Shown: positions 63,282 to 64,000 of the stretch, piece by piece
How the letters are laid out: each line of letters starts with the position of its first letter
How positions within the stretch are numbered: position 1 is the first letter of the stretch
Source: Affinundibacterium baiyunense
Lineage (GTDB): Bacteria; Pseudomonadota; Gammaproteobacteria; Burkholderiales; Burkholderiaceae_D
DNA length: 64,000 nucleotides
Reading direction: 5' to 3'
NCBI RefSeq assembly: GCF_018139645.1
Contig: NZ_JAGSPM010000002.1
Coordinates: forward strand, 372,001-436,000
Notes under the pieces: model-generated
What the model saw: only the letters and a program-made list of their open reading frames with translations
What the model was told of the DNA's origin: nothing
Databases searched by the model: none
Position numbers and translations under genes: made by a program

Positions 63282-64000
63282 TTAACATGCGGGCTTTTTA
63301 CGCAAAGTATTGATTTGTATATGTGGCCAGCGGGTGGTTTGTCCATTCGAACCGACCATGAACTCGAAGAAGATGATTTGCTCGTATTGTAGTTGTAGCA
63401 CTTCTTGCCCATCCTCGATCACCGTTTCTAACCACAGATTCAAACTCATCTCGGTCACGTTAGCAAACTTCTTGACGAAGGGCGTGTTGAGTATGCCCCC
63501 TTGTGGGCCGCCATCGTGTTTGCTACTCAATTGAATCAAGGTGTATTTGCTAATGTTTTGATCCTTGATTGCATCGCGTAGACGCAAATCGGGACGCACA
63601 GAATAAGGATAATGTTGATCCGCAACGATGCGCTGAAAATACGTCAGGTTGCTATCAGGCTGGGTCACGGTTAAAGATTTATCAAACGCCCACGCCGGTG
63701 CAGGCTCGTCGAGATTGAGTGGCGCTGCCTCTGCAGTGTTGCCATTGGGAGGCACTAGCAAAGCAGAAGCACCCATACTAGGAGAAATCGCTAACGGCGA
63801 GGAAGCGAGATTGGGTGCATTGGCGATTTGTAAGTCTGGCCAAGACTGCACAAATGGTGCGCTCCAACTGTCGGTGCCAGTTGGAAATGCGGGTTTGCCA
63901 GGAACATCTTGTTGAAAGTTACCCGTCAACATGATTGCACTGCCGTGTGGAATCGTGCCGCTTCTTGCTATCGAATAAGGCGGCACATAATTCGGCCCAT
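63282..64000 (-). CDS. hypothetical protein, C-terminal part (gene continues beyond right edge)
   Basis: The frame is open to base 64000, so the true start lies outside. The visible 239 residues begin GPNYVPPYSIARSGTIPHGS, pass a proline/alanine/serine-rich stretch and end in a more folded part (YFQRIVADQHYPYSVRPDLR, VTEMSLNLWLETVIEDGQE, QYEQIIFFEF). No family is recognised. An internal GTG at 63986 is not taken as the start because coding sequence continues upstream of it in frame. Confidence 0.6.
   Translation of the reverse strand, partial: GPNYVPPYSIARSGTIPHGSAIMLTGNFQQDVPGKPAFPTGTDSWSAPFVQSWPDLQIANAPNLASSPLAISPSMGASALLVPPNGNTAEAAPLNLDEPAPAWAFDKSLTVTQPDSNLTYFQRIVADQHYPYSVRPDLRLRDAIKDQNISKYTLIQLSSKHDGGPQGGILNTPFVKKFANVTEMSLNLWLETVIEDGQEVLQLQYEQIIFFEFMVGSNGQTTRWPHIQINTLRKKPAC

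Overview
The window looks like chromosomal DNA of a low-to-medium GC betaproteobacterium of the Burkholderiales (Oxalobacteraceae, Undibacterium-like). The evidence is the very large NAD-glutamate dehydrogenase, a rhombotarget-type lipoprotein, a DUF6279 lipoprotein, a GCS2/YbdK ligase and the overall gene style. The assignment is inference from gene content only. No rRNA, tRNA or CRISPR array was recognised.

Layout. 0-8.3 kb: a GGDEF gene cut by the window edge, an M16 protease pair, a TetR-P450 operon with a clear operator/promoter, a RidA protein, a decayed second TetR copy and a 5'-truncated second copy of the GGDEF gene; the two GGDEF copies are direct repeats bounding about 7.3 kb. 8.3-15.4 kb: small unknown genes, one flanked by inverted REP-like elements, then the 1586-residue glutamate dehydrogenase. 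15.6-20.8 kb: an AT-richer block of four genes encoding a P-loop ATPase, a GNAT-PIN-GNAT-PUA-like fusion, an ASCH protein and a PD-(D/E)xK nuclease-like protein. This is the best candidate here for an undescribed defence or RNA-targeting system. 20.8-27.5 kb: a REP-associated tyrosine transposase (RAYT) with paired inverted repeats, two decayed RAYT copies, a Phd/ParE-type toxin-antitoxin pair whose toxin is frameshifted, and a MITE-like hairpin beside a DapA-family gene.

27.5-40 kb: an acyltransferase, a LytS/LytR-type two-component pair, a PAS-GAF-GGDEF cyclase, an S41 protease-MarR operon with a near-perfect palindromic operator, an rtcB-prfH ribosome repair/rescue operon preceded by a strong-RBS 20-codon leader ORF, and a MerR-controlled thiopurine methyltransferase with a 19-bp-spacer promoter. 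40-46.5 kb: two large DUF4157 (eCIS core) proteins with HEAWH motifs and different C-terminal cargo domains, one of them nuclease-like. They are separated by a divergent SDR/LysR pair and have no obvious immunity genes.

46.9-64 kb: a TonB-dependent receptor, a DUF5694 protein, lipoproteins, a truncated GNAT, a YbdK-CPA2 antiporter operon, a Na+/H+ antiporter preceded directly by a structured leader resembling the nhaA-I (Li+-class) riboswitch, a DUF6279 lipoprotein, a hydrolase, a beta-helix protein, a rhombotarget lipoprotein and a membrane-bound GGDEF cyclase. Four GGDEF genes or fragments in 64 kb suggest heavy use of cyclic-di-GMP signalling.
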